Shown one piece after another: positions 22,731 to 35,100 of a stretch of 64,000 nt of DNA (the stretch's first letter is position 1; every line of letters starts with the position of its first letter). The stretch spans positions 22,484,440-22,548,439 of the forward strand of contig NC_054756.1 in NCBI RefSeq assembly GCF_018143015.1, read 5' to 3'. Both the position numbers and the translations under genes were made by a program. The DNA comes from Lytechinus variegatus. Taxonomy: Eukaryota; Echinodermata; Echinoidea; Temnopleuroida; Toxopneustidae. The notes below the pieces were generated by a model. It saw only the letters and a program-made list of their open reading frames with translations. It did no database searches and was not told the DNA's origin.

Positions 22731-22830
22731 GTTCAGCGGACAGGGAGCGCACGAGCCGTGACAACGAGGCCATTGCTCAGTTGTTTCTAGACGTTTCAAC
22801 CGAACCCGTTTCTCACACAGAACTATAGTA

Positions 22831-23580
22831 CAAAGGTCAGTATAATCCCAAAGAATATTAGATCAAGCTTTCGATCAAACGCATTCTACCCTCAAAAGAG
22901 CTTCCTGGATAACAATATATTCCTTTATAAATTAAAGGTAGGCGTATCATAAGACACACGTCCTCTATGACAGGATACCGGGCATCGGATGATACTAATG
23001 AAACATCATATCAAATTTTTATCGTCTATGCAGTATGACTTGACTAGGGTTGTGTTCTCAAAATGTCAACATAGTAAATTTCCCTTCAATACAAAGTCCA
23101 AATTAAACAATGGATAGGGCCTATTGGCTATTTGTAAGTAACAAAAAGAAGGATTATGCAAAATGGTTATTTTTTTATTTACCGCATGGAGAAAACGGAA
23201 AGGGGGAGGGGAGTCCCGGGGGGAGTCATGGCTGATTCGGCGCCAGAGAAGTCACGGTGAAGTATATATGCACATCCTGGTCAGTATGCAAACGATGAGA
23301 CTGATATGAAATAGGGGATTTTCTATTTGAATATCACCCATTTGTGCACATGACTGTTTTGTGAAAAAAAATAAGCGAAACTTTAAAATGTCATAACTTT
23401 TTTAATTCTCAGCATTATGCAAGTTTGATTTTTCTATATTTATTCAAATCAATATTTTTCTGGGGTTGGCTTGACCTTTAATAAATATTTGACTTGCAAA
23501 AAAGCATTAACTGGATTTGCTTGTTATCACTTAAACCAAAATACGTGAAACTATATATAAGATTTTTTTTACCACGGATA
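22831..23580. other. Intergenic sequence with partial family-A element
   Basis: About 23290-23480 holds the right half of a family A element ('aaatgtcataactttttt', 'ggttggcttgaccttta'). The rest is AT-rich and unassigned. Confidence 0.45.
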
Positions 23581-24727
23581 AAAGGGATGGTCCGGGCTGA
23601 AAATATTAATATTTGAATAAATAGAGTGAAATTCTCAAAGCATTTCATCAAAATCAGATAACAAATAACGAAGTAATTTATTAATATGTTGTGAAAACAG
23701 TATATGCACATCGTCATGAATATTCGTTAGATGGGCTGATGATGTCCCCACTTTCCTTTTCCTTATCTTATTACATGAAATCATATGTTTCATTTTTTCA
23801 TGACATGTGTAAATGATGTGTCTCCTTTATGATGAAATAGGTTGCGGCAATAAATAACGAATGCACTTAATCAGGCCAATCCAAGTTTTTCAATTCTTGG
23901 TAGAACAATTTTAAAGGGGAATGAAATCTTTGGAACAAATATGCTTGTGTAGAAACAGAAAAATCAAAGAATAAGAATAAAGAAAGTTTGAGAAAAATCG
24001 GACAAATAGTGAGAAAGTTATGAGCATTTGAACATTGCAATCACTAATGCTATGGAGATCACCACATTGGCGATGCGACAACGATGTGTGATGTCACTGA
24101 TGAACAACTTTCCCTTTGATGGACTATAAAATACCCTCAAAATGTCTCTTTTTGCTTTTTCTTATGATGATACAAACTCTTTATCCATGATGTATTCTTA
24201 AAAAATATGTATTACATGCCCTCATGTAGAAAGAACACATGATTTATAGATGTGATAAAAGAGGCAATTCAAGTGAAATATATACTAAAGTAATGGGGAG
24301 AGTTGTTCACAAGTGACATCACGCATTTTTATCGCATTGCCAATTTGCTATCTCCATAGCATTAGTGATCGCAATATTCAAATGCTCATAACTTTCTCAT
24401 TATTTGTCCGATTTTTCTCAAACTTTCGTTGATCTGTTTCTTTGATTTTTCTGTTTGCACACAAGCCATCTTGTTCCGATGGTGTCATTCTCCTTTAAAT
24501 AAACCTAAATACTTTTCATCTAATAAAATACAATAGAACAACTGGGGATATGACATCAGCAGCCCACCTAATAAATATTCACATAGACACGCCTAGACTG
24601 CAATAATGCAAATCTTAAAAAATCAATGACTTCGTTATTTGTTATCCGATTTTGATCAAATTTCCAACATTTTGCTTTGTGAATTTTACTCTATTTATGG
24701 ATATCGTCAGCCTAGACCATCCCTTTA
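23581..24727. repeat. Terminal-inverted-repeat element, family C, split by family D
   Basis: It starts 'aaagggatggtccgggctga' and ends 'cagcctagaccatcccttt'. Inner pairs: 'tcaaaatcagataacaaata' and 'tttgttatccgattttgat'. A complete family D element lies at 23913-24498. Confidence 0.75.
23913..24498. repeat. Terminal-inverted-repeat element, family D, nested in C
   Basis: Left end 'aaaggggaatgaaatctttg'; right end 'ggtgtcattctccttta'. Long inverted arms include 'gagaaagttatgagcatttg' and 'caaatgctcataactttctc', and 'ctatggagat' with 'atctccatag'. The insertion post-dates the C copy. Confidence 0.78.
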
Positions 24728-25333
24728 ATGCAATATATATATATATAAACATAATATAGGGAAAAAATGAAAATGAGAGAATAATAGATCTGTAGCTTCA
24801 GATAAGACCCCTCTGAGCTGTTATCAATTATGACACTTATTTATCTATCTATCTATCTATCTAATAATTTATTTGTTAATAATGTATTTATTTATTTATT
24901 CACTTATTTATTATCATCTTTTTTTGTGGGGGGGGGTGTTATGTACTCTCTTCGAGAGGAAATCCACCTATTTCAAAGCCAATTACAGCCAATCACAGAG
25001 GAGGGGGGGGGGGGGGGGTGGGGGGAGGGTATATCGGTGCAGCTTTAGTGGTACTTTTTGTATTATATTGTATGTCTCCCTCTATGTTATGGTTCTAAAA
25101 AGTAGTTTAATAAAAGTAGTACATATACCAATTTGGCATCCGGTTGTGTGTGTGTGTGTGCGTGAGGGTGTGTGTGTGGGGAAGGGGGGGGGGGGGTGGG
25201 AGGACATTTATGCGTACGGATATTGCATATCTGGAGTCGTTCATACTAAAATCTCAACCAGGTTTAATACCCTGCTTTCTGAAACAATTGACCAAATGAT
25301 ACTAAATAAAAACATCGATTTCCGATTAAATAT

Positions 25334-26020
25334 TTATTCTCATCTTGGATCCGTCATAATGAGTACGGCCCAAGAACTGTCGAATATTCCCAGTTTTCGT
25401 TGATGCTAAGGCTTGGCCGAACAAGAGAGTTTGTTTGATTTTAACGAATTTCAGTTAATATTAAATAAGAAAATGTATTCTCATCATAGAGCAGTCACCA
25501 ATATTTATGGTCTAAGAACCTTGAATATATATGCTAAGCTTTCTCCTGATTATGCTATATTTGGGTTAACATAACGATTATATGATTTTTTTTACGATTT
25601 TCAGTTTATACAAGTAAGATATTTATTCTCATCAGGGATCCGTCACTAATGATTACGGTCCAAGAACTATCGAATATTCCTAGTTTTTGTTGATGCTATG
25701 GCTTGGCCGAACTGAGAAGAGTTTATGTGATTTTAACGAATTTCAATTTATATTACATAAGATATATATTCTAATCATGGATCCTTCATTAATGATAAAC
25801 GTCCAAAAATCTCGAATATTCCTATAGTTCTTGTTTATGCTAAGGCATGCATGGCCGAACATAGAAGAGCTTATGTGATTATGTGATTTTATACGAATTT
25901 AATTTCCTGTGAAGTTATTTATTCTCATGGTGGATCCGTCACTAATAACGGTCCAAGGACTGTTGAGTATTCCTAGTTCTCCCGGATGCTCAGGCTTGGG
26001 CGGACATAGAGGAGTTTGTT
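25334..26020. repeat. About 146-bp tandem array derived from the subtilase 3' coding end
   Basis: Five diverged units start with 'tattctcatc..ggatccgtca' near 25334, 25476, 25624, 25767 and 25918. The last unit overlaps the final codons of the subtilase (25973-26020). Units 1, 3 and 4 keep recognisable copies of that coding segment on the - strand, for example V-R-P-S-H-S-I-N-K-N-stop in unit 3. Unit 2 is most diverged. Confidence 0.82.
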
Positions 26021-26133
26021 TGGCGTTCCGTCTCGGAGACCTGTGATCTTATCCGGCGAGGCTTCGTCGATCAAGGTGTTGCGAACATCTTGCGGTGCGA
26101 CCCCGCGGTCCGCCATCAGTATGGCTGCAGCTC
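25973..26133 (-). CDS. Proteinase K-like subtilase, exon 8 (C-terminus and stop)
   Basis: 161 nt. Two bases complete Gly327, then AAAILMADRGVAPQDVRNTL, IDEASPDKITGLRDGTPNKL and LYVRPSLSIREN, stop TAG. It continues GTSMACPHVAG as the post-Ser helix. 'TPNxLLYV' is the usual C-terminal motif. Acceptor ctgcaaaag is purine-rich but fixed by phase. Confidence 0.92.
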
Positions 26134-29100
26134 CTTTTGCAGAAGAGGAGGATAAAAATAGGGGTGGATGAGGAAGGATATCTTAGAATGTAATTATCAG
26201 AGGCATCGATCCTGGATGTGATGGTTAAACATATCGAGTTGCCCCCCCCCCATAATATTCACACTTTGGACAGTCATGTTGGAATTTTATGTTTTGGGGG
26301 AAAACTATTATCGAAATCATTCAACTTGTCATAAAAGTACTTTTGTTCAGCATGTTTTGTTTTTCAATGTCAAGTTTTCGACAGATTTTCGCTTCGCGCG
26401 CAAAATTCTGAATTATAATTTGGCGAGTTTTCTTTCCACTTTTGCCCCCCAAAATGAAGCATAGATCGAGGCTCCCGGTACTTATGTCTTGTGCCATGTG
26501 GTGTAAGATTGCCTGAGAAGTAGACAAGGTACTTGGATAAATTGCCAATTCGTCCACTGCCAACTCGTCCACTCACCACATGGTCTACCTTTAATTGGTC
26601 TAATGCCATTCCGTCCATCAACAGTTCGTCTAACAACCAATTTGGTCCAATAACCATTTGGTAGAATCAGCACTTCGTCTAATCACCAGTTAGTCTATGA
26701 CAATATCGTCTCATAACCAGTTGGTCTAACATTCGTTTTATTTTCATCAATTTTCCCACGTAACACTTAGTCTAGAAAGACGAAAGGGTATATGCACTAA
26801 CTGGCTAAATACTGGACCAACTGGTTATTAGACAAAATGGTGATTGGTGGAATGGCAATTAGACCATGTGGACATTGGACAAACTCTTGGTAGACCAAAT
26901 GAAAGTCGACGAGTTTGCAATTGGACGATATGAAAATAAATCTGGTACTTGTAGTCAAAGTAAATAAAAAACGAGTCCTAACCATACTTACCTGCAACGT
27001 GAGGGCAGGCCATGCTGGTTCCGGTTTTCGTCGAAGTTGCCGTGTCATCATCGTTTCCACAGCTGACGATGTCGGTTCCCGGGGCGAGGATGTCGACACA
27101 ATCTCCGAAGTTGGAGCTTGGTCGGATGGAATCGTCTGGTTGCGTGTTACCAACCGTGATGACCTTTATAAAGAAAGGAAGGAAGAAAGAAATAGAGAAA
27201 AGAACAAAAACATAAAGGAAGGAATAAAAGAAGGAAGGAGAGAACGAAAGAAAGGAACAAAGACAAGAACAAAGAAAGATATAAAGGAACATAAGCAGGT
27301 ATCAAAGAAAGAAAGAAATGGTGAGAGAGAGCAAAAAGGAAATAAAACATATACAGAAACTCGAAATTTGAAAGAAAGAAATAAGTAAAGAAAGAAAGCA
27401 AGAAGGAATTAAAAAAATACCCAATCAATAGGGGGCCTGTACAATAAAAAAATAAAATAAAAAGTTGCTTTTGCTCACAAGCAGCGGTTCACTCAACGTG
27501 AACATTGATTATAACGTGTGCCGACCACCGATGTGATGTTAGATGCGCCCGTTAGATGCTTGTTACCTTATCTATCATATATTGAGAAAACGATAAGTTA
27601 TTCATTTATTTAGTGTATTGCTCAACAGGGCACCCCAAACAAATGAATCGAACCACCACTAGCATTACTAGTGCGTTATCAAACACCTTTAGAAAGCATA
27701 AAATATGTTCGCGTTGGAAGAGCTACGAAAAGTTATGTAGCAATGTTGATTTGATTTTATTGATTTCCGTTTCACAACGTAAGTATGATAAATATAACAT
27801 GACAAGGTCGAAAATACTGCAAAACATAATAAAATATATATAACATAATCTTAGTTAAGGAACACAATTCAACAAATAAAAAAACCTAATATGACATAGA
27901 CATTTGTATTTTAAAGTATGTTGATATGGTGATAGACCTGCAGGATGTAGAAAAGAATGGAAAAAAGGAGGAGAACGGAGAGGGCTTCCACTCCTCCCAT
28001 GCTTCTTATAACTTGGAGGTGGGGCGGGTTTTTTTTTTTTTTGGGGGGGGGCCTTTTTTTTTTTGCTTTAACATGTTTAATAAGGAGCAGAGCGTATAGC
28101 GTGAACCGATTCCGCAGAGCTCCTCCTTTTCAACAAAGTGGGACCCCGTGCAAAACCAGTATTCATTGATTTCGCTCCTCCTCGATTTCCCTTCATCTCC
28201 AATTGGGAAAGAGGGGGCGGTGGGGGGGGGGAGGAGGTCGCATCCATTGAAGAGTGGACAGCATCTGCGACAATGGTCCTGAAAAAGCACCTTAAACGGG
28301 GACTCAAGGACAGGCCAATACGACACTCTAAACGATTGAACGTGGACTTAATTGTGTAGATATCTCTGAGTTTAAAGTTTTATTCGGATTGATAAGACGT
28401 TTCGTGTCGCCATCATGAGCCGTAGTATTATCAAACGCTATCATATCGTCATTCCCAAAGGTTTATTCATGAAAATTGAAAACGTTACGGCTACGATATA
28501 CTGCCCAATTGCGTCGGCTACACATGTACCGGGGAGACTGGTCTACACCAATTTGTCTACTACCATGACTACTCGTTTGGCTTCATCCCAGATGGTCTAA
28601 GCTAATTTCGTTAGCAAATAGTCAGTATGACATTTTTGTTTAATTGTTACTTAGTCAACCACTCTGTCTTACTTTCATCTGGGCTGTATCCATTTTGTAG
28701 AAAATCAAATTTGGTCTTACACAACGTAATGTTTTTTTATGGTTAGACGAACTTCGTATATGGACCAAACTTTCATTAAGATATTAAGTGGACGATAGAC
28801 CCATTTGAAAAAGGAAAAGTTGACTACTTGGGTGTTGCGAAAAAAACTTACATTCGATTGCAAGTCAATTTTAGGTCCCTATATCAATCTAAGTCTTGCA
28901 ATTAATTGCAAACTTAATATCGATCACTGATCTGCTTCTGACGTCAACAAGAGTGCATTGATCTGTTTTTTCGTGATTGATCTATCACTTGCAAATTAGA
29001 TTTTGCAATCGCTTGCAAATGTTTTCTTGCAACACCTCCGAAGTATGAATTAGACTGAGTGTACCGTAAACCCAAGGCCATTTCGGTCAAAATGGTAGAT

Positions 29101-32100
29101 CAAACCGACATGGCCCATTAGCAGTTTGAGCCCGAGTTTGAGATTAAGAAGAAAAGCCTGTATTAAAGGAGAAGTTCACCCTGAAGAAAACTTTGTTGTA
29201 AAAATAGCAGAAAAAATAGTAAAGAATATTGGTGAAGGTTTAAGGAAATTCCGTTAAAGAGTAAGAAAGTTATTAGAGTTCAAAGTTTTGGATTCGTGAC
29301 GTCATAAACGAGCAGCTGTCCCATGTGTTATGTAATATAAAATGCATGAATTTCAAATTTTGTATGGTTCCTGATGACTTAATTTTGTTTTCTATTCATG
29401 ATCGGGTGTGAAATGATTTGTCTATTGATATACAAAAGTAGTAACAGTGAAAACCATTTTCAATTTTCTGAGAAACTGACATTTCATTGATATTTTACCA
29501 TTCGCTATGTAGGAATGCTGCTCGCATAATTATGACGTCACAAATAAAATAGTTGAAATTCTAATAACTTTTTTTTTCTAATAACTTTTTAATTACTTGA
29601 TGAATTTTTCTCAAACCTTCGGCAATATTTTTTAAATTATTTTTTCTGCTATTTTTACAATAAACTTTTTATCAGGGTGAACTTCCCCTTTAAGTGAACA
29701 TAAATGAAACACACGTGGGTGAGAATCTAACCTCGGGGATATTGCCTGGAATCAGTCGACATGCGTCTCGTCGATCATTGCCGGACGACGTGAGCACGAC
29801 GACGCCGTAGTCGATGGCCCTCTGGACGGCCTCGCCGAACGCAGACGAGTCGAGGCTGAGCGACAGAGAGGCAACTACGTTTTGCATCCCTCCCGTTTTC
29901 ATCTGAGCAACATAATCGACACCTATAAAAAAAAATAAATAAATAAATTCCATTTAATATTGGCGTATTATATTCATTGGACCATTTGGTCTGAAGGGGC
30001 GGCTTTTTAACAGTCTATTTTCGAAATCTATTTCCCTGGGGCCGCAAGGGGGGGGGGGGACTTCAGCCCCCCAGTTTTTCAAAAATCGTGTACAAAAAAC
30101 ATCTAATTGTGATTTTCTGTATTGTCAGCCTCCCCCCTTCACACACATTTTTAAAACCGTTTCGCGGCCCATTTCCCGTCATTTTTTTTTCTCGTTCTTT
30201 TGCTAGCAATAATTTAATGTCTCTTTTTTTTTTGGGGGGGGGGGATTGACCGTCCCCATCTGGAATCGGTGTCCAAATACAGAGATATATTTACCTTGTA
30301 CAAGAGAATCAGTGGAGCAGTAACCCATGCAGTCGCAAACTTTGACCGCATGTACGTTTGCCTTCTTTGCCACACCGTACTTTGTTCCGGCTGCTATTCC
30401 AGCACAGTGCGTTCCATGACCGTGGCAGTCGGCGTCCTGACGGTGAGGGAAAGTATCAGAACGCGTGTGTGGGTGTGTGTGAGGGTGAGTATGTGTGAGT
30501 GCGTGTGAGGATAAGAGGAAGAGCGCGGGTGCATTTGTGTTGCATGGAAGAGGGAGGGAGAGAGAGAGAGAGGGGGAGGGGTAGAGTTGGAGGGGGGGGG
30601 GCGTGAAGGGGTGAGACAGAGATAGTAAGGGAGAGAGAAATATCAAATAGTTATAAACTCGGATCACGGAAGGCCCTATACTAATGTTATGATCAATCTG
30701 AAGCAACAGAAAGTAAAAAAAAATTTGAATAGTATATTTCCTGGGGGGGGGGGCTTTCACAAAGATTTAAGTATTACTTAGGTCGCACTTAAATGTCGAC
30801 GCGTACAAGATATGCAACGCGCAATCTTATTGATCAATACGCGGTAGTGCGCGTCCTCTTGGCATGATCTGACCAATGCTGTCATGCCTTTTATACTGCG
30901 CGCAACTAGGCATTTAAGTGCGACTCTAAATCATACTTAAATCTTTGTGAAACACCACTTAATAAAAACAACATATATGATAACAGCATTAGGGCCTATT
31001 TAAAAAAAACACAAGGATGGGAATTTGTACACACTTCGCCCAACAAACAGCAAAGTTGAGGTAAGGCGAGGAAAGAAAACTTAAACCTTGCTTAGAATTA
31101 CGTTATTGTAGTTGAACCCCAAATACGATTCACACAGTTATTAATAGCTCAATGTGAATTAGCCCTATAAATTGTAGAGACCTGGGGGCCGTTTCATAAA
31201 GCTGTTCGTAAGTTAAGAGCGACTTTAAGAACGACTGGTGATCCTTTATTGTGGTAACAGCATATTCATTAGCGATGGTTACGCGCATAAGAAAGGATCA
31301 CCAGTCGTTCTTAAAGTCGCTCTTAACTTACGAACAGCTTTATGAAACACCCACCTGGGCATTTTGATCAATCACAAGGTATTTACAATGGAAATCAAGA
31401 CAAAGTTGTTAAAATTTATTTTGCTTTCATCTGTTTTTCGATTTTTTTTCTATCTGGGAATCGGAGACAAGAAATATCTGATTGACCTCCTTGTAGCACT
31501 ATACTCAACTTACCACCCCTGTCACAAATTTAGCAGCATGTATAGCTCTTCCTTCGAAGTCTTCATGAGTGATTCGAACCCCGGTGTCCAGAATGAAGAT
31601 GTTTCCCCCTAGACCAGAGGCTGATGGAAATGAGACGAGACTGATTGAAACAAATAGCTTAGAAAATCTATGTAATGAAAAAAGAGCATTGATTTATATT
31701 AAAAAAAGAGACACACAATGCGCGTTGTTATGACTATTGTTATTTTCATAATAATTATCACCATCATTATTTTCATTATTCGAATCTTACTACTGTTATT
31801 ATCATTATGATGTTCAGTATTCTTTATTTTGATAAAGAAAATATTTATGTTTAGAATAATAATGGTAATAATGAGTTTACCTTTGAGAATTTGTATTCAT
31901 TATTTGATAATTATTGGTTAGTTTCTATCTTGTGAATTAGTTGATTTATATAATAATGACAGCGGTAATAATGGCAGAGATAATGGCAGCGGTAAAAATG
32001 GCAGGGGTAATAATGGCAGAGGTAAAAATGGCAGGGGTGATAATGGCAGTAATGGTAATAATAGTAATAATTGTCGAAAAATCCGCCGCATGTACACAGA

Positions 32101-35100
32101 TTGAATAAGAAGTGCGTGTCACGGTTAGGCATTTCACCATATCATTATGACTTCATCGGTCTAACAATGCTATTTACGAATTTGGTGGAGGTGTACCATG
32201 AAGGCTTAGAAAAAAGAAATCAAAGGACAGATTTTTTTTTCAATTTATCAGAAGCAAAATGAAACTGCACTGTTCTCATTCATTTTTTTTTAAACATTCC
32301 TTTGTCTTTTGACTGGTTCTTTTGATCTAAAGCTTTGCCAGGTCACGAACGATGGTGGTTGAATATTTTATCCTTATGTGTATGGAGTCTACATTATTCT
32401 TTTGATTATGACATGACAATATTACATGGCAATGAGCATGCATTCCCAGGTTGGGCACTGAATTTGTAACCTGTGAAAATCAATAATAATCTTTTTTTTG
32501 CCCGGTAAACCAATATGGGGTCGATTGGGGTCTGGGTCAGATTCTTTGAATAAAGAAGACACTGGACCTTTACCGCTGCATTCACTATGATATTGAATAT
32601 AAATGCCTTGATCTGTTGATGATCATAACCCTTGCCCCTTTTAAGCGGGAGTGCTGTTTGGTATTTTGCACACCATTAGCAGCACCCTCATGGTAATTAG
32701 GTTGGTATGCTGAAATGTAGAGATTGACACACATCTCTGTTATTTTTGGACAGAAGAAAAAAGTTAACTCTGTTTATTATCTAATTGTTAATGTTTTTTG
32801 TATTTTTTCAGACTTAAGAAGTTCATTTATTTAGAATAAATCTTTTTTTGATCATTTTCTCACTTCTGAGCAAATCCCCTTTCATTTTGGAATGAAAATC
32901 GTTTTTTCTTGACTTTTTAACAAACCAGTACCCCCCACATCTCTTTCCATTTTTTACCTTCGCCAATTTTACCTCTGCCATTTTTACCTGGCACCTATCC
33001 GGCACCGACACGACCGATAGAAACATAAGTGAGGTATGGAGCAAGGCAAAGAGAAAAAAAAGTGTGGGGGGAAGGGGGAGCCAGACACAGACAAAAAGAC
33101 AGAGAAGGAGAGAGAGAGAGAAAGAGAAAAAGGGAGAGGGAAGGAGAGGAAGAGAGAGACTCATTCACAGACAGTGGGTAAAAACGTATGGGAGGATGAT
33201 TAATCAGTTAATAAGTTGATGATTGATTGAAGCTATCTTACGCATTGTGTCGTCATTATCGAGAGGGGGGTCTCGTTGGTTAACACGGTCGGTTCCCCAG
33301 TTCTCAGACTCTACCTGGGTAAAGTAGTCCTCTTCAACGAATCTCACACCGTCAAGAGAGCGAACCTGACAGGAATAGTTAAAATCATTGTAAATAAAAC
33401 AATACTTGGAAACAATAACTGTAAACAATAATTGTAAACAACAATTGTAAATAAACGGTTTATTTCCGATTCGTGTATATCCAGTTCGTCCAATTGCCAA
33501 CTCGTCTACTAACATTTGGTCTAACATCAGTTCGTCCACTCACCATTATGGTCTACTTTCATTTAGTCCAATGCCATTTCGTCTAATAACCAGTTGGTCC
33601 ATTAGTCCATATACCATTTGTTCTAATTAACTTAAGTGTTGCTTGTGCAAAATGAAGGAAAAGAAAATGGGTATTTGATCAACTGGTTCTTAGACGAAAT
33701 GGTAATAGACGAACTGTTGATTGGACGAAGTGAAGATTGGAACAAATGGTTGTTAGACGAAATTTTGGTGGACGGAATGGCAATAGACTAAATGAAGGTA
33801 GACCATGTGGTGAGTGGACGAGTTGGCAGCAAACGAACTGGCAATCTACCTGATAAACAGATGAGTAATTCTTGAGAGGGGGGTGTGGTTCAGTGATATT
33901 CACTGCCATTCGTTACAAGCTACCAAATTCCTGATTATAGTCGATTTGACAGTCTCATAGGCTCAATACACCAACCTAGAAATGTTCTTTCCGATGAAGT
34001 TTTTTTCTTGATTCGTGTTCCTAAGGGGTCCTAGAACAAATTCAGCTTGGTTGCCAAAAGTTGCCGTTTGGGCAATTTTGCTAATTTGCATAAATCCAAA
34101 ATGGCCGCCAGATGCCATCTTGAAAACCTAACTTTTGAACCCCTGTCCACAAAATGATGAGTAATGACTCGTTTTAGGGGTTTAGAGATGTGTAGAACTG
34201 ATTTCTGTAATCATTTTTGCAATATAAGGTCATCTTCAGGTCAAATCCAAGATGGCCGCCATATGCAATCTTGAAAAATTGACTTTTGTTCCTCTTGCCC
34301 AAGAATGACGAGTAATACCTCTACTTAGGGGTTTTGGGGTGTGCAGAATCCATTTCTGCTTTCTATTTTGCAATATATTGTCATCTTCAGGTCAAATCCA
34401 AGATGGCCGCCATATGACACCATCTTGAAATATCAATTTTTGAACCCTTTGCCCCAGAATCATGCATAATAACTCTATTCATGAGTCATTAGGTATGTTG
34501 ATTCAATTCATGTAGTTATTTTGCACAAAGGATAATCTTCAGATAAAATCCAAGATGGCCGCCAACCGCCATCTTGAAAAATTACTGTCTGAGGCTTATA
34601 CGTGTTAGAACTAATGTAAAGGGATTTCAGTAAGATACTCATTTCTTTTATTAATTCTCAAGTTTTTGTCCCAGAATCATGAATAATATCCCTCTTTTCG
34701 CGAGTTATTTGGTATGTTCATTCAATTTCTGTTCATAATTTTGCAATGTAGGATCATCTCCAGGTCAAAATAATCCAACATGACCACTAAACGCCATATT
34801 AAGAAATAAAAAAAACTACTTCCGAGACTATTGAACCTTGAAGAAGTGCTGTCGCTAATAAGGTTATTGTTATGTATTGGAGCTCATGTAAGGGGATTTC
34901 AGTGAGAATGATTCATTTCTTTTAATCACTCCATTTTTAGTTCGAGGTCAAGTCATGTCTAAGATGGTCAGATGGTTGATAGATTTCGTCATTAACCGCT
35001 TACTTTAGAATTAAACCATTCAAGGGTTGGGCTATGATTTCGGGAGTTTTGATCCATTTTTTATTTCTGTGCAACCATACTTTTCCAGTGAAATTACTTT

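Noticed and set aside
22562..22828. 88-codon + frame antisense to the candidate promoter
   Set aside because: No family resemblance; its local GC content is better explained by the - strand promoter/UTR exon.
26797..27388. Frames on both strands overlapping subtilase exon 7
   Set aside because: Shadows of the exon in other frames plus (gaaag)n sequence.
30203..30760. 185-codon - frame containing HGHGTH
   Set aside because: Only 30295-30436 is exon; upstream part is a pyrimidine-rich intron read through.
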